From: Bacteroidales bacterium
GTDB lineage: Bacteria > Bacteroidota > Bacteroidia > Bacteroidales > UBA932
DNA: 64,000 nucleotides
Assembly (NCBI GenBank): GCA_017519185.1
Contig: JAFWSX010000007.1
Span: forward strand, 1 to 64,000
Direction: 5' to 3'
This document shows positions 33,670 to 44,792 of this stretch, piece after piece (position 1 is the first letter of the stretch; the number at the start of each line of letters is the position of its first letter). Below the pieces are notes generated by a model. It did not search any database. It was not told where the DNA came from and was given only the letters and a program-made list of their open reading frames with translations. The translations under genes were made by a program, and so were the position numbers.

Positions 33670-34271
33670 TGGCAAAAGCTAAGAAAGAAACAGCACCTGT
33701 AGCACAGGCTCTTCCGAAGTCATACGTTCCCAATCTGCAGAAGAAGTACAAAGAGGAAATCGTAGACAAGCTCATGAAGGAGTTCGGCTACAAGACCATC
33801 ATGCAGGTTCCGAAACTGGTCAAGATCACCATCAATGAAGGTGTGGGCCGTGCAACCCAGGACAAGAAGCTCGTTGAGGTAGCACAGGAAGAACTCACTG
33901 CCATCACCGGCCAGAAAGCAGTTCAGACCGTTTCAAGGAAAGATATCTCTAACTTCAAACTCCGTCGCGGAATGCCTATCGGCGCCAAAGTAACCCTTCG
34001 CGGAGTGAATATGTATGAGTTCCTTGAAAGACTCGTTGCCATCTCTCTCCCTCGTATCCGTGACTTCAAGGGTATTGCCGAGAATTTCGACGGAAGAGGT
34101 AACTACACTCTCGGTATCAAGGAGCAGATCATTTTCCCTGAGATCGACATTGACAAGATCACCAAGGTGATGGGTATGGAAATCACTTTCGTGACTACTG
34201 CCAAGAAGGACGAAGAGGCTCACGCTCTCCTTCGCGAATTCGGTTTACCTTTTAAAAACAATAAGAAGTAA
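33669..34271 (+). CDS. rplE: 50S ribosomal protein L5
   Basis: 200 aa, about 20 residues longer than the common 179-aa form because of a Lys/Ala/Pro-rich N-terminal extension before [14 protein letters not shown]. The core motifs [28 protein letters not shown] and [18 protein letters not shown] are intact. L5 belongs to the 5S rRNA complex and contacts the P-site tRNA. Confidence 0.97.
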   Translation: MAKAKKETAPVAQALPKSYVPNLQKKYKEEIVDKLMKEFGYKTIMQVPKLVKITINEGVGRATQDKKLVEVAQEELTAITGQKAVQTVSRKDISNFKLRRGMPIGAKVTLRGVNMYEFLERLVAISLPRIRDFKGIAENFDGRGNYTLGIKEQIIFPEIDIDKITKVMGMEITFVTTAKKDEEAHALLREFGLPFKNNKK

Positions 34272-34277
34272 AGAAAT

Positions 34278-34547
34278 ATGGCAAAGGAATCAATGAAGGC
34301 ACGCGAAGTTAAACGTGCGAAGATGATAGCTAAATATGCTGCGAAACGCGAGGCCCTCAAGAAGGCCGGCGACTGGGCTGCTCTGGACAAGCTCCCGAAG
34401 AACTCAAGCCCCTGCCGCGCGCACAATCGCTGCTCTCTCACCGGTCGTCCGAGAGGATATATGCGTGAGTTTGGCATCAGCCGTATTCAGTTCCGTGAGA
34501 TGGCATCACAGGGTCTTCTCCCGGGTGTGAAGAAAGCAAGCTGGTAA
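34278..34547 (+). CDS. rpsN: 30S ribosomal protein S14, long zinc-independent form
   Basis: 89 aa, the zinc-free type: no Cys-x2-Cys...Cys-x2-Cys knuckles, with the [18 protein letters not shown] core and the [11 protein letters not shown] end. S14 binds the 3' major domain of 16S rRNA. A 71-nt gap follows before rpsH, larger than the other gaps of the operon, and holds the short hairpin GGCGCC-ACAC-GGCGTC at 34582-34597. Confidence 0.97.
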   Translation: MAKESMKAREVKRAKMIAKYAAKREALKKAGDWAALDKLPKNSSPCRAHNRCSLTGRPRGYMREFGISRIQFREMASQGLLPGVKKASW

Positions 34548-34618
34548 TCATTATTCAATATAAATAAACAATCGGATATCGGGCGCCACACGGCGTCGTC
34601 CACAAAAAAGAAAAAGAA

Positions 34619-35014
34619 ATGACTGATCCAATTGCAGATCTGCTTACGAGAATCCGTAACGCCTATGCAGCAGGCCACAAGACTGTAGAAGTCCCTGCAT
34701 CAAAGCTCAAATGCGAGATTGTCCGCATTCTCCACGAGAAGGGCTATATCCTGGCTTACAAGGTCGTTGAAGCAGAACCTTACAACACAATCAAGATTGC
34801 TCTCAAGTATCATCCTGAGACAAAGAAAGCAGCTATCAAGAAAATCGAGCGCATCAGTACTCCCGGTCTGAGGAGATACGCAGGTGTAGAAGATATGCCC
34901 CGCGTCCTCAACGGTATGGGTATCGCAATCATCTCTACTTCCAAGGGTGTGATCACCGACAAGGAAGCTAAAGAGCTGAATGTAGGCGGCGAAGTTCTCT
35001 GCTACGTTTATTAG
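34619..35014 (+). CDS. rpsH: 30S ribosomal protein S8
   Basis: 131 aa. It begins MTDPIADLLTRIRNAYAAGH and ends with the canonical STSKGVITDKEAKELNVGGEVLCYVY. S8 binds helix 21 of 16S rRNA and in enterobacteria represses the spc operon; whether it does so here is unknown, though a hairpin lies just upstream of its start. Confidence 0.98.
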   Translation: MTDPIADLLTRIRNAYAAGHKTVEVPASKLKCEIVRILHEKGYILAYKVVEAEPYNTIKIALKYHPETKKAAIKKIERISTPGLRRYAGVEDMPRVLNGMGIAIISTSKGVITDKEAKELNVGGEVLCYVY

Positions 35015-35037
35015 TATAATATTTAAAATCAAGTATA

Positions 35038-35598
35038 ATGTCAAGAATAGGTAAATTGCCTGTACACCTGCCCGCAAATGTGACCGTTGAGATCACAGAT
35101 GACAACGTGGTAAAGGTTAAAGGACCCCAGGGCCAGCTGTCCCAGAAAGTAGATCCGGACATCAAGGTCGAAGTAGAAGGGGGAGAAATCAAGGTGAGCC
35201 GCCCTACTGACCAGCCCCGCCACCGCTCAATGCACGGTCTCTACCGCGCACTGATCCAGAATATGGTAACTGGTTGCTCAGAAGGTTTCACCATCAAACA
35301 AGAGCTCGTCGGTGTCGGTTACCGCGTCGACGTACAAGGTCAGATCGTAACCCTCAGCCTGGGTTACTCACACGACATTCAGTTCCTGCTTCCGGCCGAA
35401 GTGAAGGCTGAAGCTGAACCTGTCAAGAAAGGACAGAATCCTGTATTGGTACTTAAGAGTTGTGACAAACAATTGCTCGGACAAGTAGCTGCCAAAGTTC
35501 GTTCACTCCGCAAACCGGAGCCTTACAAGGGCAAGGGTATCAAGTTCGTTGGTGAGGAACTCCGTCGCAAGGCCGGCAAGAGCGCCGCTGCTAAATAA
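35038..35598 (+). CDS. rplF: 50S ribosomal protein L6
   Basis: 186 aa, two tandem L6 domains. MSRIGKLPVHLPANVTV at the start and the C-terminal KPEPYKGKGIKFVGEELRRKAGKSA are diagnostic. L6 stabilises the sarcin-ricin loop region and the GTPase centre. It ends 15 nt before rplR. Confidence 0.98.
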   Translation: MSRIGKLPVHLPANVTVEITDDNVVKVKGPQGQLSQKVDPDIKVEVEGGEIKVSRPTDQPRHRSMHGLYRALIQNMVTGCSEGFTIKQELVGVGYRVDVQGQIVTLSLGYSHDIQFLLPAEVKAEAEPVKKGQNPVLVLKSCDKQLLGQVAAKVRSLRKPEPYKGKGIKFVGEELRRKAGKSAAAK

Positions 35599-35600
35599 TG

Positions 35601-35605
35601 GGAGG
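35601..35605 (+). promoter_or_regulatory. Shine-Dalgarno sequence before rplR
   Basis: GGAGG, 8 nt before the ATG at 35614. Such sites are uncommon in this phylum. Confidence 0.55.
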
Positions 35606-35613
35606 ATTGAAAA

Positions 35614-35979
35614 ATGGCAACAATGAATAAAAAAGAGAGAAGACAAAGAATCCATTATCGCATCCGCAAGGTTGTCAACGGTACTGCCGAGCGCCCGAGA
35701 ATGGTCGTTTTCAGAAGCAATAAACAGATCTACGTACAGGTCATCGACGATGTTAAGCACGTAACACTCTGCTCAGCATCTTCAGCTGACAAGGCTCTCG
35801 TTGACTCTTGCAAGGGCAAACCCGGCATCGAGGCTGCGAAGATCGTAGGAAACGAAATAGCAAAACGCGCTATGGAGAAAGGCATCACCACCGTGTCATT
35901 CGACCGTGGAGGTTACCTTTATCATGGAAGAGTTAAAAGTTTGGCAGACGGTGCCCGCGAGGGTGGCCTTAAATTCTAA
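35614..35979 (+). CDS. rplR: 50S ribosomal protein L18
   Basis: 121 aa. The 5S rRNA-binding protein is recognised by [29 protein letters not shown] at the N-terminus (given here over two motifs, [11 protein letters not shown] and [11 protein letters not shown]) and [26 protein letters not shown] at the end ([15 protein letters not shown], then ADGAREGGL). The upstream GGAGG gives it an unusual Shine-Dalgarno start. Confidence 0.98.
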   Translation: MATMNKKERRQRIHYRIRKVVNGTAERPRMVVFRSNKQIYVQVIDDVKHVTLCSASSADKALVDSCKGKPGIEAAKIVGNEIAKRAMEKGITTVSFDRGGYLYHGRVKSLADGAREGGLKF

Positions 35980-35987
35980 GAAGTAAA

Positions 35988-36506
35988 ATGGCAGATATCA
36001 ACGTAAAGAAAGTAAAAACAGCTGATCTTGAACTTAAAGATCGTCTGGTAGCCGTTCAGAGGGTAACCAAAGTCACCAAAGGTGGCCGTCACTTCTCATT
36101 TGCGGCAATCGTCGTAGTAGGCGATGAGAATGGTGTTGTCGGTTACGGTCTTGGAAAGGCTAACGAAGTTACCACCGCCATTTCAAAGGGCATCGAGGAT
36201 GCAAAGAAAAACCTCGTGAAGATTCCGATCAACCACGGTACCATTCCTCACGCACAGGAAGCTAAATATGGTGGAGCACGCGTTTTCATGGCTCCCGCAG
36301 CTCCCGGTACCGGTATCAAGGCCGGCGGTGCCATGCGTGCCGTATTCGAGTCTGTAGGTATCCACGATATCCTCGCCAAATCAAAAGGTTCGTCTAACCC
36401 TCACAACCTGGTGAAAGCCACCGTTTCAGCTCTCTGCGAAATGAGAGACGCCTATACGGTAGCCGGCCTTCGCGGCATACCCATGGAAAGAGTATTTAAA
36501 GGCTAG
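35988..36506 (+). CDS. rpsE: 30S ribosomal protein S5
   Basis: 172 aa with an N-terminal double-stranded-RNA-binding domain ([19 protein letters not shown] near residue 17) and the C-terminal domain ([16 protein letters not shown] near residue 133). S5 shapes the mRNA entry channel and affects decoding accuracy. It follows rplR by 8 nt. Confidence 0.98.
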   Translation: MADINVKKVKTADLELKDRLVAVQRVTKVTKGGRHFSFAAIVVVGDENGVVGYGLGKANEVTTAISKGIEDAKKNLVKIPINHGTIPHAQEAKYGGARVFMAPAAPGTGIKAGGAMRAVFESVGIHDILAKSKGSSNPHNLVKATVSALCEMRDAYTVAGLRGIPMERVFKG

Positions 36507-36510
36507 GAGG
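36505..36510 (+). promoter_or_regulatory. Shine-Dalgarno sequence before rpmD
   Basis: AGGAGG overlapping the rpsE stop codon, 7 nt before the ATG at 36518. Confidence 0.6.
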
Positions 36511-36517
36511 TCAAATC

Positions 36518-36703
36518 ATGGCAAAAGTTAGAGTTACTCAAGTAATAAGCAAGAACAGCGCAACTGAGCGTCAGCAGGCCAATCTGCTTTCACTCGGCAT
36601 CCACCGCATCAATCAGACAGTCGAGGTTGAACTCACTCCGGTGACCAAAGGTATGATCGAGAAGGTACGCCACCTGGTCAAGGTTGAGGAAGTCGCTGAA
36701 TAG
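36518..36703 (+). CDS. rpmD: 50S ribosomal protein L30
   Basis: 61 aa. The small L30 fold is seen in VRVTQVISKNSATERQQANL and the following SLGIHRINQTVEVELTP. Its position between S5 and L15 is the conserved spc-operon order. A full AGGAGG lies before its start codon. Confidence 0.97.
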   Translation: MAKVRVTQVISKNSATERQQANLLSLGIHRINQTVEVELTPVTKGMIEKVRHLVKVEEVAE

Positions 36704-36707
36704 GAGG
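36702..36707 (+). promoter_or_regulatory. Shine-Dalgarno sequence before rplO
   Basis: AGGAGG overlapping the rpmD stop codon, 8 nt before the ATG at 36716. Confidence 0.6.
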
Positions 36708-36715
36708 AATAATCA

Positions 36716-37162
36716 ATGAAACTCAATAGTCTCAAACCTGCAAAAGGTTCAACAAAGAAAGTTAAACGCATAGGACGTGGTGAAGGCTCAGGACGTGGTG
36801 GTACTGCTACCCGTGGTAACAAAGGAGCACAGGCCCGCAGCGGTTACAACCGTAAGATCGGTTTCCAGGGAGGTCAGATGCCTCTCCAGCGTACCAGCCC
36901 TAAGTTCGGTTTCAAGAACCACACAAGAGTTGAGTACAGGGGTGTGAACGTAGCCTCTCTCCAGGCACTCAGCGAGAAGCTGAACACCAACGTAATCGGC
37001 ATCGACACAATGGTAGAAGCCGGTCTGGCCCGCCAGAACGATCTCGTCAAGATCCTCGGCAACGGCGACCTGACTGCAAAACTGGAAGTTACAGCCAATG
37101 CTTTCTCTAAGAGCGCGATCGCCAAGATCGAAGCTTGCGAGGGTAAGGCAACAATCATCTGA
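36716..37162 (+). CDS. rplO: 50S ribosomal protein L15
   Basis: 148 aa. The Gly/Arg-rich N-terminal tail (RIGRGEGSGRGGTATRGNKG) threads into 23S rRNA, and GFQGGQMPLQRTSPKFGF follows near residue 44. L15 takes part in late 50S assembly. It ends 5 nt before secY. Confidence 0.98.
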   Translation: MKLNSLKPAKGSTKKVKRIGRGEGSGRGGTATRGNKGAQARSGYNRKIGFQGGQMPLQRTSPKFGFKNHTRVEYRGVNVASLQALSEKLNTNVIGIDTMVEAGLARQNDLVKILGNGDLTAKLEVTANAFSKSAIAKIEACEGKATII

Positions 37163-37167
37163 GCATC

Positions 37168-38493
37168 ATGAAAAGATTCTTTCAGACATTAAAGAATATT
37201 TGGAAGATTGAAGAGCTTCGCAAGAGGATCCTCTATACACTGGCATTGCTGGCAGTCTACCGTTTGGGTTGCTTTGTCGTAATTCCGGGTATTGATGCAT
37301 CACAGATTGCGAATCTGCAGAATCAGGCCTCAGAAGGACTGCTCGGTTTGCTGAACATGTTCTCAGGAGGTGCGTTCGGTAATGCTTCAATCTTTGCGTT
37401 GGGCGTTATGCCTTATATCTCGGCATCCATCGTCATCCAGCTTCTGGGTGTGATGCTTCCGTTCTTCCAGCGTCTCCAGAAAGAAGGCGAGAGCGGTCGC
37501 AGAAAGATGAATCAGTACACAAGGTATCTCACCATCCTCATCCTCGCCATCCAGGGTCCGGCTTACATCGCCAACCTCCACGCTCAGCTTCCTGCAGAGG
37601 CATTCGTCACTACGATGCAGGGCGGCTGGTACGGCCTGTTCGCCACTCTGATCCTCATCGGCGGTACGATGTTCGTGATGTGGCTTGGTGAAAGGATTAC
37701 CGACCGCGGTCTCGGAAACGGTATTTCCCTGATCATCATGATCGGTATCATCGCCCGTCTCCCGAGGGCCCTCTGGATTGAAATCAGCGAGAAGTTCACT
37801 CAGACCAACGGTGGTGTGCTCGTGTTCATCATCGAGATCATCGTGCTCTTCTTCGTCTTCATTGCAACCATCGCCCTTGTACAGGCAGTCCGCAAGGTTC
37901 CCGTACAGTATGCAAAACGCATCGTCGGCAACAAGCAGTATGGTGGCGTACGTCAGTACATTCCCTTGAAGATCAATGCAGCAGGCGTTATGCCTATCAT
38001 CTTCGCCCAGGCAATGATGCTGATTCCGCTTCTGTTCACCCGCTTCGACGTGACCAAAGGTCTTGCAGCTGTGCTGAACAATCCTATCGGTTTCTGGTAT
38101 AACTTCATTTTCTTCATTATGGTTGTGCTGTTCACTTACTTCTATACAGCCATCACCATCAACCCCACCAATATGGCGGAAGAGATGAAGAAGAACGGCG
38201 GTTTCATCCCCGGCTACAAGCCCGGCAAGCAGACTGCCAATTATATCGATACCATTATGTCACGCATTACGCTTCCCGGCTCAATCTTCCTGGCAATCGT
38301 AGCCATCCTGCCTGCGTTTGCACAGCTGCTCGGAGTCAACAACCAGTTTGCATCCTTCTACGGCGGTACTTCACTGCTGATCCTCGTGGGTGTGATCCTG
38401 GATACTCTCCAGCACATTGAGAGCCACCTGCTTATGCGCCACTACGACGGTCTTATGAAGACAGGACGTCTTCAGGGTCGTTCCGGAATGTAA
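37168..38493 (+). CDS. secY: Protein translocase subunit SecY
   Basis: 441 aa with about ten membrane helices. Recognisable SecY sequences are MFSGGAFGNASIFALGVMPY near residue 64, GERITDRGLGNGISLIIMIG near residue 174, and the cytosolic loop PVQYAKRIVGN near residue 250. It forms the central channel of the Sec translocon. As in most bacteria it closes the spc block, after L15. Confidence 0.98.
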   Translation: MKRFFQTLKNIWKIEELRKRILYTLALLAVYRLGCFVVIPGIDASQIANLQNQASEGLLGLLNMFSGGAFGNASIFALGVMPYISASIVIQLLGVMLPFFQRLQKEGESGRRKMNQYTRYLTILILAIQGPAYIANLHAQLPAEAFVTTMQGGWYGLFATLILIGGTMFVMWLGERITDRGLGNGISLIIMIGIIARLPRALWIEISEKFTQTNGGVLVFIIEIIVLFFVFIATIALVQAVRKVPVQYAKRIVGNKQYGGVRQYIPLKINAAGVMPIIFAQAMMLIPLLFTRFDVTKGLAAVLNNPIGFWYNFIFFIMVVLFTYFYTAITINPTNMAEEMKKNGGFIPGYKPGKQTANYIDTIMSRITLPGSIFLAIVAILPAFAQLLGVNNQFASFYGGTSLLILVGVILDTLQHIESHLLMRHYDGLMKTGRLQGRSGM

Positions 38494-38520
38494 TTAACGT
38501 TTTTGCAATAGATACGGATA

Positions 38521-39288
38521 ATGATAAAGATCAAAACCGAAGAAGAAATCGAGCTGCTCAGGGAGAACGCGATCATAGTGTCGAAGACCCTCGCTGAAGT
38601 GGGACGCAACATCGCCCCCGGTGTGACTACGCTTGAGCTTGACAAGATCGCGGAAGAATTCATCCGCGACCACGGTGCAGAACCGGGCTTCTTGGGTTAC
38701 GGCGGATTCCCTTACACTCTTTGCATGTCGGTCAACGAGACCGTGGTGCATGGCTTCCCCTCAGACTACAGACTCCAGGAGGGAGACATCGTATCAGTGG
38801 ACTGCGGCACGACATACAAAGGGATGAACGGGGATTCTGCATACACTTTCGCTGTAGGGCAGATAAGCGCTGAGGACCAGGCTCTGCTTGACGCCACAAA
38901 GGCTTCGCTCTACAAGGGAATTGAGCATGCAGTGGCCGGTGGCCGCGTAGGCGACATCGGATATGCGATCCAGTCTTACACCGAAGCTCTCGGCTACTCT
39001 GTGGTAAGGGAGCTTGTGGGCCATGGAATCGGACATCATCTCCACGAAAGTCCCGAGGTTCCCAACTACGGACGCCGCGGACACGGAGTGAAGCTGTCGG
39101 AGAACATGGTGATCTGCATCGAGCCTATGATCAATCAGGGAGTGAAGGATGTTTACCTTGACGACAACGGCTGGGCTGTCTACACAGCAGACCACAAGAA
39201 GTCGGCTCACTTCGAGCTGACGGTCGCCGTGAAGAAAGGTGCAGCCGATGTCCTGTCTACGTTCGCATTTATTGAAAACAACAAATAA
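38521..39288 (+). CDS. map: Methionine aminopeptidase, type I
   Basis: 255 aa. Metal ligands are visible in VDCGTTYKGMNGDSAYTF (two Asp, near residues 99-110), in the His of GHGIGHHLHESP near residue 172, in CIEPMI (Glu near residue 203) and in the late Glu of SAHFELTV near residue 235. It removes the initiator Met after deformylation. It sits between secY and infA, a common arrangement outside the enterobacteria. Confidence 0.97.
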   Translation: MIKIKTEEEIELLRENAIIVSKTLAEVGRNIAPGVTTLELDKIAEEFIRDHGAEPGFLGYGGFPYTLCMSVNETVVHGFPSDYRLQEGDIVSVDCGTTYKGMNGDSAYTFAVGQISAEDQALLDATKASLYKGIEHAVAGGRVGDIGYAIQSYTEALGYSVVRELVGHGIGHHLHESPEVPNYGRRGHGVKLSENMVICIEPMINQGVKDVYLDDNGWAVYTADHKKSAHFELTVAVKKGAADVLSTFAFIENNK

Positions 39289-39314
39289 CCGTACGGAACC
39301 ATAAAACTTAATAT

Positions 39315-39533
39315 ATGCCCAAACAGTCATCAATAGAGAAAGAAGGCACCATCATCGAGGCTTTGTCGAACGCGATGTTCCGCGTCGAGCTTGACAACGG
39401 CCACGTGATTATCGCTCATATTTCAGGCAAGATGCGGATGCACTACATCCGTATACTCCCTGGTGATAAGGTCAAAGTTGAAATGTCACCGTACGACTTG
39501 ACAAAAGGTAGGATTTCATTCAGATACAAATAA
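39315..39533 (+). CDS. infA: Translation initiation factor IF-1
   Basis: 72 aa, single OB fold: [20 protein letters not shown] at the start, then [20 protein letters not shown] and the ending [10 protein letters not shown]-1 occupies the A site during initiation. It is 26 nt after map and 15 nt before rpmJ. Confidence 0.98.
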   Translation: MPKQSSIEKEGTIIEALSNAMFRVELDNGHVIIAHISGKMRMHYIRILPGDKVKVEMSPYDLTKGRISFRYK

Positions 39534-39548
39534 TAAAAATATACAGAA

Positions 39549-39665
39549 ATGAAAGTAAAGACATCCATCAAGAAGCGTAGTGCGGATTGTAAAATAGTTA
39601 AGCGCAAAGGCCGCTTGTATGTTATTTGCAAAAAGAATCCGAAGTTCAAGATGCGCCAAGGATAA
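39549..39665 (+). CDS. rpmJ: 50S ribosomal protein L36, zinc-less form
   Basis: 38 aa, starting [15 protein letters not shown] and ending NPKFKMRQG. The zinc form of L36 has Cys-x2-Cys, a third Cys and a His; here the first Cys is Ser, the late His is Phe, and only two Cys remain, so zinc is unlikely to be bound. The same loss is usual in Bacteroidales. It is the expected neighbour of infA and rpsM. Confidence 0.96.
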   Translation: MKVKTSIKKRSADCKIVKRKGRLYVICKKNPKFKMRQG

Positions 39666-39709
39666 TTTATTGATTTGTAAAAAAACAATATAAAAAATAC
39701 AAGATTAGT

Positions 39710-40087
39710 ATGGCACGTATAGCCGGAGTAGATTTACCGAACAACAAGCGCGGAGTTATAGGTCTGACCTATATCTACGGAATCGGTCGTAGCTCTTCAA
39801 AGAAGATTTTGGAAGAGCTTAACATTGATGAGAACATCAAGGTTAAAGATTGGAATGACGACCAGATCGCTGCAATCCGTGGAAAGATTGCAGGCGAGTA
39901 TAAGATCGAAGGTGAACTTCGTTCTTCAGTACAAATGAACATCAAACGACTGATGGATATCGGATGTTATCGTGGTATCCGTCACCGTGTTGGCCTCCCT
40001 GTCCGCGGACAGAGCACAAAAAACAACGCACGTACACGTAAAGGCCGTAAGAAAACTGTGGCCAACAAGAAGAAAGCAACTAAATAG
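39710..40087 (+). CDS. rpsM: 30S ribosomal protein S13
   Basis: 125 aa. [20 protein letters not shown] at the start, [14 protein letters not shown], and [19 protein letters not shown] near residue 92 are canonical. S13 lies at the head of the 30S subunit and touches the P-site tRNA and L5. The C-terminal tail is Lys-rich. Confidence 0.98.
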   Translation: MARIAGVDLPNNKRGVIGLTYIYGIGRSSSKKILEELNIDENIKVKDWNDDQIAAIRGKIAGEYKIEGELRSSVQMNIKRLMDIGCYRGIRHRVGLPVRGQSTKNNARTRKGRKKTVANKKKATK

Positions 40088-40090
40088 GAG
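40086..40090 (+). promoter_or_regulatory. Shine-Dalgarno-like sequence before rpsK
   Basis: AGGAG next to the rpsM stop codon, 9 nt before the ATG at 40100. Confidence 0.45.
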
Positions 40091-40099
40091 ACTTGAATC

Positions 40100-40489
40100 A
40101 TGGCAAAGAAAACCACAACAAACAAGAAGAGAGTTGTCAAAGTTGATGCCTATGGCGAGGCTCATATTTCATCGACTTTCAACAATGTCATCGTTACTCT
40201 TACAAACAGCACAGGTCAGACCATCAGCTGGTCTTCAGCCGGCAAAATGGGCTTCAGGGGTTCTAAGAAGAACACTCCCTATGCAGCTCAGGTTGCAGCT
40301 CAGGACGCAGCCAAAGTGGCTTACGATCTCGGTTTGCGCAGAATCAAAGCTTATGTGAAGGGCCCGGGTGCAGGTCGTGAATCTGCAATCCGTACTCTGC
40401 ACGGAGCAGGCATCGAGGTTACCGAAATCATCGACGTAACCCCTCTGCCTCACAACGGATGCCGTCCTAAAGGCCGCCGCAGAGTATAA
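40100..40489 (+). CDS. rpsK: 30S ribosomal protein S11
   Basis: 129 aa. Motifs: [20 protein letters not shown] near residue 21, [19 protein letters not shown] near residue 46, and the C-terminal [17 protein letters not shown]11 is on the 30S platform near the E site and the Shine-Dalgarno duplex. Confidence 0.98.
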   Translation: MAKKTTTNKKRVVKVDAYGEAHISSTFNNVIVTLTNSTGQTISWSSAGKMGFRGSKKNTPYAAQVAAQDAAKVAYDLGLRRIKAYVKGPGAGRESAIRTLHGAGIEVTEIIDVTPLPHNGCRPKGRRRV

Positions 40490-40523
40490 TCCTTAACCGT
40501 TTAATTGAAAAAAGGAAATTATT

Positions 40524-41129
40524 ATGGCAAGATATACAGGACCCAAAAGCAAAATAGCCCGCAAATTCGGCGAACCGATTTACGGACCTGACAAATATCT
40601 CGAAAAGAGGAATTATCCTCCGGGACAGCACGGAATGGCCAAGAAGCGCAAGAAAACTTCTGAGTACGGCACCCAGCTCGCAGAGAAGCAGAAAGTTAAA
40701 TATACTTACGGTGTTCTCGAGCGCCAGTTCCGCAAGATGTACGACAAGGCTGCCAGAATGAAAGGACGTACAGGTGAGAACCTTATCCTCCTTCTCGAAT
40801 CACGCGTAGACAACCTGGTATACCGTATGGGCATCGCTCCCAGCCGCCCTGCAGCACGCCAGCTCGTCAGCCACTGCCACATCACCCGCAACGGCGAAAT
40901 CTGCAATGTGCCTTCAGCCATCGCACGCCCCGGTGACATCATCGCAGTTCGCGAGCGCTCTAAGAGCCTTGAAGTAGTACAGGACAGCCTCTCTCGTGGA
41001 AACAACAAGTATTCTTGGATCGAGTGGGATAACGAGAAATGCGCAGGCAAATATCTCAACTATCCTGAGCGCACCGAGATTCCTGAAACCATCAACGAAC
41101 AGCTCATCGTCGAGTTGTACTCTAAGTAA
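40524..41129 (+). CDS. rpsD: 30S ribosomal protein S4
   Basis: 201 aa. The N-terminal region lacks the zinc knuckle ([15 protein letters not shown]), and the S4 RNA-binding domain is seen in [20 protein letters not shown] near residue 92 and [16 protein letters not shown] near residue 133. S4 nucleates 30S assembly and can act in antitermination or feedback control in other bacteria. Confidence 0.98.
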   Translation: MARYTGPKSKIARKFGEPIYGPDKYLEKRNYPPGQHGMAKKRKKTSEYGTQLAEKQKVKYTYGVLERQFRKMYDKAARMKGRTGENLILLLESRVDNLVYRMGIAPSRPAARQLVSHCHITRNGEICNVPSAIARPGDIIAVRERSKSLEVVQDSLSRGNNKYSWIEWDNEKCAGKYLNYPERTEIPETINEQLIVELYSK

Positions 41130-41176
41130 TAATATTCTTGCTTGAAGCAAAGAACACTAATAATTAACAAAACAAT

Positions 41177-42175
41177 ATGGCAATTTTAGCATTCCAAAAA
41201 CCTGATAAGGTCATAATGCTCGATGCTACCGATACCTTTGGCCGTTTCGAGTTCCGTCCTCTTGAGCCGGGATACGCAACTACCATCGGTAACGCACTTC
41301 GCCGCATTCTGCTCTCCTCTCTGGAAGGTTTTGCCATTACTTCGATCCGCATCGAGGGTGTCGCTCACGAGTTCGACACCATTCCGGGCGTCATCGAGAG
41401 TGTGGTAGACATCATCCTTAATCTGAAGCAAGTTCGTCTGAAAAGAATGATTGAGGAGGAAGAAAGCGAAAGTGCAACGGTTACTGTTAGTGGCAAGCAA
41501 GAATTTACTGCTGCCGATCTTTCGAAGAGTCTGTCTTCATTCACAGTCCTCAATCCTGACCTGCATATCTGCACGATGGAACCGAGCGTAAAGATCGTTA
41601 TGGACTTTACTGTGGGTAAAGGCAGGGGTTACGTTCCGGCAGACGAGAATAAAGATGAGAATGCACCGGTCGGCACCATCGCCATCGATTCCATCTACAC
41701 TCCGATCAAGAACGTCAACTTCGCAAGGGAAGACTGGCGCGTAGAGCAGAAAACTGACTACGAAAAACTTATAATCGAAATAAATACCGACGGTTCAATC
41801 CATCCGAAGGAAGCTCTTAAGGAAGCCGCAACTATCCTTATCCAGCACTTCATGCTGTTCTCAGACAGCAAGATCACTCTGGAAGCTCCCGTGGAAGTCG
41901 AGAACAAAGAGCTTGACGAGGAGTCACTCCGCATGCGTCATCTGCTTCTCACCAAACTGTCAGATATGGAGCTCTCAGTCCGCGCTCTCAACTGCCTGAA
42001 GGCTGCGAACATCGAGACCTTCGCTGACCTGGTGTCACACCAGAGGTCTGAACTGATGAAGTTCCGCAACTTCGGCAAGAAGTCTCTCAACGAGATCGAC
42101 CTGCTTGTCGACAGGCTCAAATTGAACTTCGGAATGGACATTTCAAAGTATAATATCGAAAAAAAGGAACAATAG
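41177..42175 (+). CDS. rpoA: DNA-directed RNA polymerase subunit alpha
   Basis: 332 aa. The N-terminal dimerisation domain shows [20 protein letters not shown] near residue 23 and [20 protein letters not shown] near residue 52. A linker leads to the C-terminal DNA-binding domain ([21 protein letters not shown] near residue 265, given as [18 protein letters not shown]). It follows rpsD by 47 nt, a gap with a small hairpin (TTGCT-TGA-AGCAA). Confidence 0.98.
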   Translation: MAILAFQKPDKVIMLDATDTFGRFEFRPLEPGYATTIGNALRRILLSSLEGFAITSIRIEGVAHEFDTIPGVIESVVDIILNLKQVRLKRMIEEEESESATVTVSGKQEFTAADLSKSLSSFTVLNPDLHICTMEPSVKIVMDFTVGKGRGYVPADENKDENAPVGTIAIDSIYTPIKNVNFAREDWRVEQKTDYEKLIIEINTDGSIHPKEALKEAATILIQHFMLFSDSKITLEAPVEVENKELDEESLRMRHLLLTKLSDMELSVRALNCLKAANIETFADLVSHQRSELMKFRNFGKKSLNEIDLLVDRLKLNFGMDISKYNIEKKEQ

Positions 42176-42178
42176 ACT

Positions 42179-42673
42179 ATGAGACACAATAAGGCAATAA
42201 ACCACCTGGGTCGTCAGAGCGGACATCGCAAAGCTATGCTTTCGAACATGGCATGCTCTCTGATTCTCAACAAGAGGATCGAGACCACCGTTGCCAAAGC
42301 CAAAGCTTTGAGAACATACGTTGAACCTCTGATCACTAAATCAAAGGATGATTCAACCCATTCCCGTCGTGTAGTTTTCAGCTATCTGAAACAGAAAGAG
42401 GCCGTTACTGAGCTTTTCAGAGTCGTAGCTCCCAAGATCGCTGACCGTCCCGGTGGATATACCCGTATCCTCAAGACCGGTTTCCGTCAGGGTGACGGTG
42501 CCGATATGGCGCTCATCGAGCTTGTAGACTTCAACGAAGCAGCTCTCGCTTCAACTGTGAAGAAGGAGACCAAGAAGACTTCTACCCGCCGTGCAGGTAA
42601 GAAAGCCGCTGCCAAAGCAGCTGAAGCTCCCGCAGCTGAGGCTCCCGCAGCAGAAGCTCCTGCCGCTGAGTAA
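42179..42673 (+). CDS. rplQ: 50S ribosomal protein L17 with an Ala/Glu/Pro-rich tail
   Basis: 164 aa. The L17 core covers about residues 1-118 ([37 protein letters not shown], and [20 protein letters not shown]). The remaining part is a low-complexity Lys- then Ala-rich extension ending in three copies of Glu-Ala-Pro-Ala-Ala. Such tails are frequent on Bacteroidota L17. It is the last gene of the operon, followed by a terminator. Confidence 0.97.
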   Translation: MRHNKAINHLGRQSGHRKAMLSNMACSLILNKRIETTVAKAKALRTYVEPLITKSKDDSTHSRRVVFSYLKQKEAVTELFRVVAPKIADRPGGYTRILKTGFRQGDGADMALIELVDFNEAALASTVKKETKKTSTRRAGKKAAAKAAEAPAAEAPAAEAPAAE

Positions 42674-42691
42674 TCTACCCGAGGCGATACT

Positions 42692-42726
42692 AAAGAAGCC
42701 GACCCTGACAAGGGCCGGCTTCTTTG
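42692..42726 (+). terminator. Rho-independent terminator of the ribosomal operon
   Basis: AAAGAAGCCG-A-CCCT (42692-42706) pairs with AGGG-C-CGGCTTCTTT (42711-42725) around a GACA loop with one A-C mismatch, ending in a T-rich tail. Confidence 0.88.
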
Positions 42727-42756
42727 TTAATAGGGCTAAGCCCCAGGCACTTCCGC

Positions 42757-44730
<1,974 letters not shown>

Positions 44731-44735
44731 CTAGA

Positions 44736-44743
44736 CAAATTTA
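44736..44743 (-). promoter_or_regulatory. Bacteroidota -7 element for the two-domain esterase
   Basis: TAAATTTG on the minus strand, 26 nt before the start at 44709. No clear -33 TTG is present. Confidence 0.4.
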
Positions 44744-44764
44744 AGAAAATGGCAGGATATTTTA

Positions 44765-44772
44765 TAGCTTTG
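44765..44772 (+). promoter_or_regulatory. Bacteroidota -7 element for queG
   Basis: TAGCTTTG on the plus strand, 20 nt before the ATG at 44793. No -33 TTG at the right distance, so it is tentative. It faces the esterase element across 21 nt. Confidence 0.4.
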
Positions 44773-44792
44773 GATTCAACTCACGGAAGGAT